DNA of 20,874 nucleotides from Parachlorella kessleri (taxonomy: Eukaryota; Chlorophyta; Trebouxiophyceae; Chlorellales; Chlorellaceae), in the NCBI GenBank assembly GCA_001598975.1, contig BBXU01000756.1, positions 1 to 20,874 of the forward strand, given 5' to 3'. How positions within the stretch are numbered: the stretch's first letter is position 1; each line of letters starts with the position of its first letter. Under the pieces are notes generated by a model. It was not told the origin of the DNA. It made no database searches and saw only the letters and a list, made by a program, of their open reading frames with translations. Below, one piece after another: positions 18,127-20,874 of the stretch. The translations under genes and the position numbers were made by a program.

Positions 18127-18494
18127 ACAGGTCCACTTCACCCCTACCTCATCACTCTACCACTTACCCCTACCTCCCCTCAATTCCAATTGCCTACCAC
18201 GTTTAACAGTACAGTTCACCGCTTTCCTCGGTTCGTGCTGCTTGCCATTACTCAGCCACCCTCGGGGCTGGGCAGAGCCAGCTAGAGACCTAAACCACCG
18301 GTTGGCAAAATGGGAGACCGAGCCCATACCCAGCTGCACAACTCTAACAAGGTTTGGCCCCACTTCTCCACAGCCGCTGGCAGCTTTGCAACGCTGGGTG
18401 ATAGGTTCCACTTCCCTTAAAAATAGGTGAGCCTAGCAGCAGCCTGCGAGTAGCCCCCAAAACACGCCAAAGGAACGGCAATTCTCACCACTGG

Positions 18495-18508
18495 CCTATA
18501 TAGGCCAA
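18495..18508. promoter_or_regulatory. TATA box within a perfect palindrome
   Basis: CCTATATAGG lies inside the 14-base palindrome GGCCTATATAGGCC (18493-18506 region). It is 475 bases before the proposed kinase start and about 140 before the ATG at 18644. It is a plausible core promoter for the plus-strand kinase transcript. Confidence 0.4.
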
Positions 18509-18643
18509 TTTGTTGAGCCTGCAAATAGTGATGGGGATCACGGGAGAAGTGGCTGTCATGACAGGGTCATCCCATGTCCTCACTCGCGGCCTTTCGCTGC
18601 TATAACGTTCTGTTTACATCCCTGCGATCCCACACATCCAGTT

Positions 18644-18740
18644 GTGGCGCAATGTGTTGTTGTTGTTGTTGCGGGCATTTCGTATGATGAGGGAGGGAAC
18701 CGGATCCGTGGGGTACGCTTCATGTGGTACAACCCTGGGG
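18644..18740 (+). other. Unassigned possible 5' exon
   Basis: ATG at 18644 reads MAQCVVVVVAGISYDEGGNR and reaches a good donor (GGG|GTGAGC) after 97 bases, counted so that the codon phase is zero or nearly so. It follows the TATA palindrome at a natural distance. I could not join it in frame to the kinase exons, so it may be a 5' UTR exon, a separate small gene, or chance. Confidence 0.2.
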
Positions 18741-18971
18741 TGAGCCCAAGCACGTGCTACTGGCTAAAGGGGCCTTCAGTCCACTGCTGCTCCTCACTCG
18801 TGTCGGCCCGAGGCATAAGATTTTCGTTTTATGGGGTGCTTGACATACTTGCTCAGTGGCCATGAGTAGCAAAGATACCGCTTCAAAGCGCCCTCACAGC
18901 CAGGGCCTGGTGGGCGTTGCAGCGTCTGTTGGAGCGCGGAGTTCTCCGTTCTAGAGGCGCGCTGAGCAACC

Positions 18972-20874
18972 ATGGTGTGCTCCTGCCTCTGCACAGGTGA
19001 GGGTGAGGGCGGGTTTTCCAAAGCCTGCTCGCTGCCCAGCACTGCTTCTTTCCCAGCGTACCCTTGTGCAACCTGCGTGGGTCTGTCCGGTCGTCAACTG
19101 TATGAGCGGGCATACAGCGTCGTGGTCTGTCATGTCATGGGGACGCCTTCCTCGGTCGTCATGTCCTGCCCGGCTGGCTGTGCCCACTGCAGGGGAGCTG
19201 TTTGAGGAGGACTACTATAGGTGGAGCGACCACCCAGCAAGGCAGCAGTGGGAAGTGCTTAAGGACCTGGGAGAGGGAGCATTCGCACAGGTGCGCAGCC
19301 GTGCCAGCTGTGTAGGTGGGTTCCCTGGGTCAGTACCCGGGACAGCCCGGGCCGCCACTGCCCACTGGCTCTGCTGGGGGCAGCAAGGCCTTTCAGTACG
19401 GCCGGGGCAGGCGCTTCTTTAAGCGAGAGGGGCGGCAGTGCTGTGGCGCGTTGGCCTGGGGCAGGAGCACCAGACTCTCTGCATCGGCGCGCTTTGCGCG
19501 TCAGGTGGTCAGTGGGGGACAGTCTGACCAGGGCAGGCACGGTGGTGGGGAGCTGACAGGGGCAGACGAGATGTGGCGCGGAGATGAGAGGCTACTGCAG
19601 CCCGCACAGCAGCCGGCGGCCGGAACAGTTGGGTGTGGGAGTACCTCTTGCAGCCCACAGCAGCCAGCAGGCAAGAATGGCAGGGCAGTGAAGCGAGGAA
19701 GGGGTTTCTCGAAATGAGGGAAGATGGGGGTGCCGGGCGCGGCGGGGGGAGGGCGCCTCCTCGATGCCTCCATGCTGCCCCCAACTCGAGGCCTTACGCA
19801 GCCTGTTCAGCAGCCAGCCTGCTCTGCATGCCACCGCAGGCGCGCCCCCGCTGCGGTGGCACCTAGGCTCAGCCCGCAAGGAGACAGAGGGGGGGGGGGG
19901 GCGCGCTAGCCCTAAAGCAGCGCCTGTACCACGGCCAGGAAGCGTTTGTTGTATACTCTAAGTAAGGGTGGCAGGTAGTGCAGATCAGGAGGGCGGTAGG
20001 AGGTATGGTTTTAACAGGGCTGGGTGCAGATGTGTAAGGGTTTGTACCATGCCGCCTAGCTTTATGCCTCTCCCATGCCCCCGCTGTGCTGTGCTGTGCT
20101 GCGCTGCCCACAGGTGGTGCTGGCGCGGCACCGCGAGACCGGCGAGCTGGCGGCGCTCAAGGTGGTGTTCCTGCAGAGCCCCGCGGTGGACCCGGACCAC
20201 CTGAAAATCATGATGAGGTGAGTGAGGGCTGAGTCGGGGGGGGGGGGGCTCATAAGCTGAGCTACTGCTAGTACTGGGCGAACGCGGCAGTCGGCGTTCG
20301 TCAGTTCTTGCAGATGCCTTGGTGTTTTGCGTGCATGTTGGGCAAGGGCATGTTGCGCGAGGCCAGAAAGGAAGGGCAATCGGTGGTGAGGCGAGTTGGT
20401 CGTTATGAGGCGGGGTTGGGTGCAAGCAGGAGCCTTGGCGGGAGATGTTCCCCTACCTCATGTGGGCGAAGCGTGCTGGGCCTCCTGCCAACAGTTCATC
20501 CAGCTCTCTCTGTGGCTCCCGCACAGGGAGGCGGAGCTGCTGCCCCTGCTGGATGTCTACAGGGGGTGACTAACAACAACATTACTTGGCTTACTCATCC
20601 TGCTGTGCCGCAGGGAGGCGGAGCTGCTGCCGCTGCTGGACCACCCCAACATAGTGGAGTGCCGGGACGTTATACGCTCGCCGCGCCAGCTGGTGCTGGT
20701 GCTGGAGTGGCTCAGGTGTGTGTGGGGGGGTTGTGGTGGGGGGGGGGACGATGACTAACCTGTTCAGCTACTTGGACTAAGAAAATGCTGTGTGGGCAGG
20801 GCTGTGGGTACGTATGGGCCACCTGGTGCTGGTGCTGGAGTGGCTCAAGTGTGTGTGGTGGGGGGGGGGGGGGG
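18972..20874 (+). CDS. Serine/threonine protein kinase, N-terminal exons, C-terminus beyond window
   Basis: Exons 19193-19290, 20114-20217 and 20614-20715 join in phase and give the N-lobe of a protein kinase. The glycine loop is GEGAFAQVV, the ATP-binding lysine is in ELAALKVVF, the alpha-C glutamate is in MMREAELLPLLDHPNIV, and the strand leading to the hinge is QLVLVLEWL. A short first exon 18972-18996 (MVCSCLCT, cysteine-rich, good ACCATGG context) fits the phase of the next exon but is less certain. ELFEEDYYRWSDHPARQQW precedes the domain. The catalytic loop and DFG are beyond the window. Group (for example CAMK or SNF1/CDPK-like) cannot be settled from this part. Exon 20614-20715 is flanked by partial copies of itself, and the 823-base second intron is G-rich. 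Confidence 0.82.
19961..20036 (+). repeat. Dispersed repeat, copy 5
   Basis: AGTAAGGGTGGCAGGTAGTGCA is nearly identical to the start of copy 1, and AACAGGGCTGGGTGCAG corresponds to its 3' part. It is in kinase intron 2, about 80 bases before exon 20114-20217. Confidence 0.65.
20527..20553 (+). repeat. Duplicate of kinase exon start with acceptor, upstream of the real exon
   Basis: 27 bases from GGAGGCGGAGCTGC match the exon start at 20614 with one difference, and both follow a CAG acceptor. Splicing to this copy would read REAELLPLLDVYRG and stop at TGA 20567-20569, truncating the kinase in its N-lobe. Confidence 0.92.
20818..20860 (+). repeat. Duplicate of kinase exon end with donor, downstream of the real exon
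   Basis: GCC.CCTGGTGCTGGTGCTGGAGTGGCTCA followed by GTGTGTGTGG copies the exon end and donor at about 20685-20725. The donor changes from CAG|GTGTGT to CAA|GTGTGT, and a poly-G run follows as in the original. No full exon lies between. Confidence 0.9.

Larger units (their letters stand above)
17742..18971. other. Intergenic region between Hsp70-like and kinase genes
   Basis: Contains the reverse copy of the dispersed repeat, a TATA palindrome and an unassigned open frame (listed separately). No clear TGTAA signal was found after the Hsp70-like stop, so its 3' end is undefined. Confidence 0.5.

Overview
The window looks like nuclear DNA of a green alga, most likely a GC-rich chlorophyte of the Chlamydomonas/Haematococcus/volvocine kind. 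Genes are split into many short exons with GT-AG (and two GC-AG) introns. All splice phases I could test agree. TGTAA-type polyadenylation signals and abundant CTG, poly-G and minisatellite tracts are present. Each recognised product has a plant or algal flavour. There are no bacterial-style operons, no CRISPR array and no phage. The genus is inference.

Layout. (1) 1-2442, minus strand: seven exons of an isoprenylcysteine methylesterase (ICME-like alpha/beta hydrolase), cut by the left window edge just before the expected catalytic-serine motif. (2) 3206-5366, minus strand: a complete four-exon gene for a PHLOEM PROTEIN 2-LIKE A10-type membrane protein, about 503 aa. (3) 5367-8657: gene-poor DNA with an A/P-rich reading frame of doubtful status, a roughly 360-bp foldback (inverted repeat), a truncated tRNA-Pro(CGG)-like relic and one copy of a dispersed repeat. 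(4) 8658-11241, plus strand: a complete six-exon gene for a small conserved protein of about 159 aa of unknown function, perhaps calycin-like. (5) 12064-17741, plus strand: a complete nine-exon Hsp70-family gene of about 606 aa with a probable organelle presequence. It has all main ATPase motifs but no recognisable substrate-binding domain, ending instead in a Gly-rich repeat tail. (6) 18972 to the right edge, plus strand: the first exons of a Ser/Thr protein kinase, cut by the window end.

The most striking structure is in the introns. In four of the five genes, sequence spanning an exon edge and its splice site has been copied in tandem into the adjoining intron. Examples are a second ICME exon piece with its acceptor, four copies of an acceptor plus exon start in the small-protein gene, duplicates flanking a kinase exon, and intron 8 of the Hsp70 gene. 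That 1.1-kb intron is built largely from degenerate copies of its own donor junction in the 5' half and six copies of its own acceptor plus exon-9 start in the 3' half. This is a recurrent mode of intron growth that also creates decoy splice sites and potential alternative exons.

No functional pathway joins the five genes; they read as ordinary independent nuclear loci. All assignments rest on reading frames, splice phase and remembered family motifs; no database search was run.
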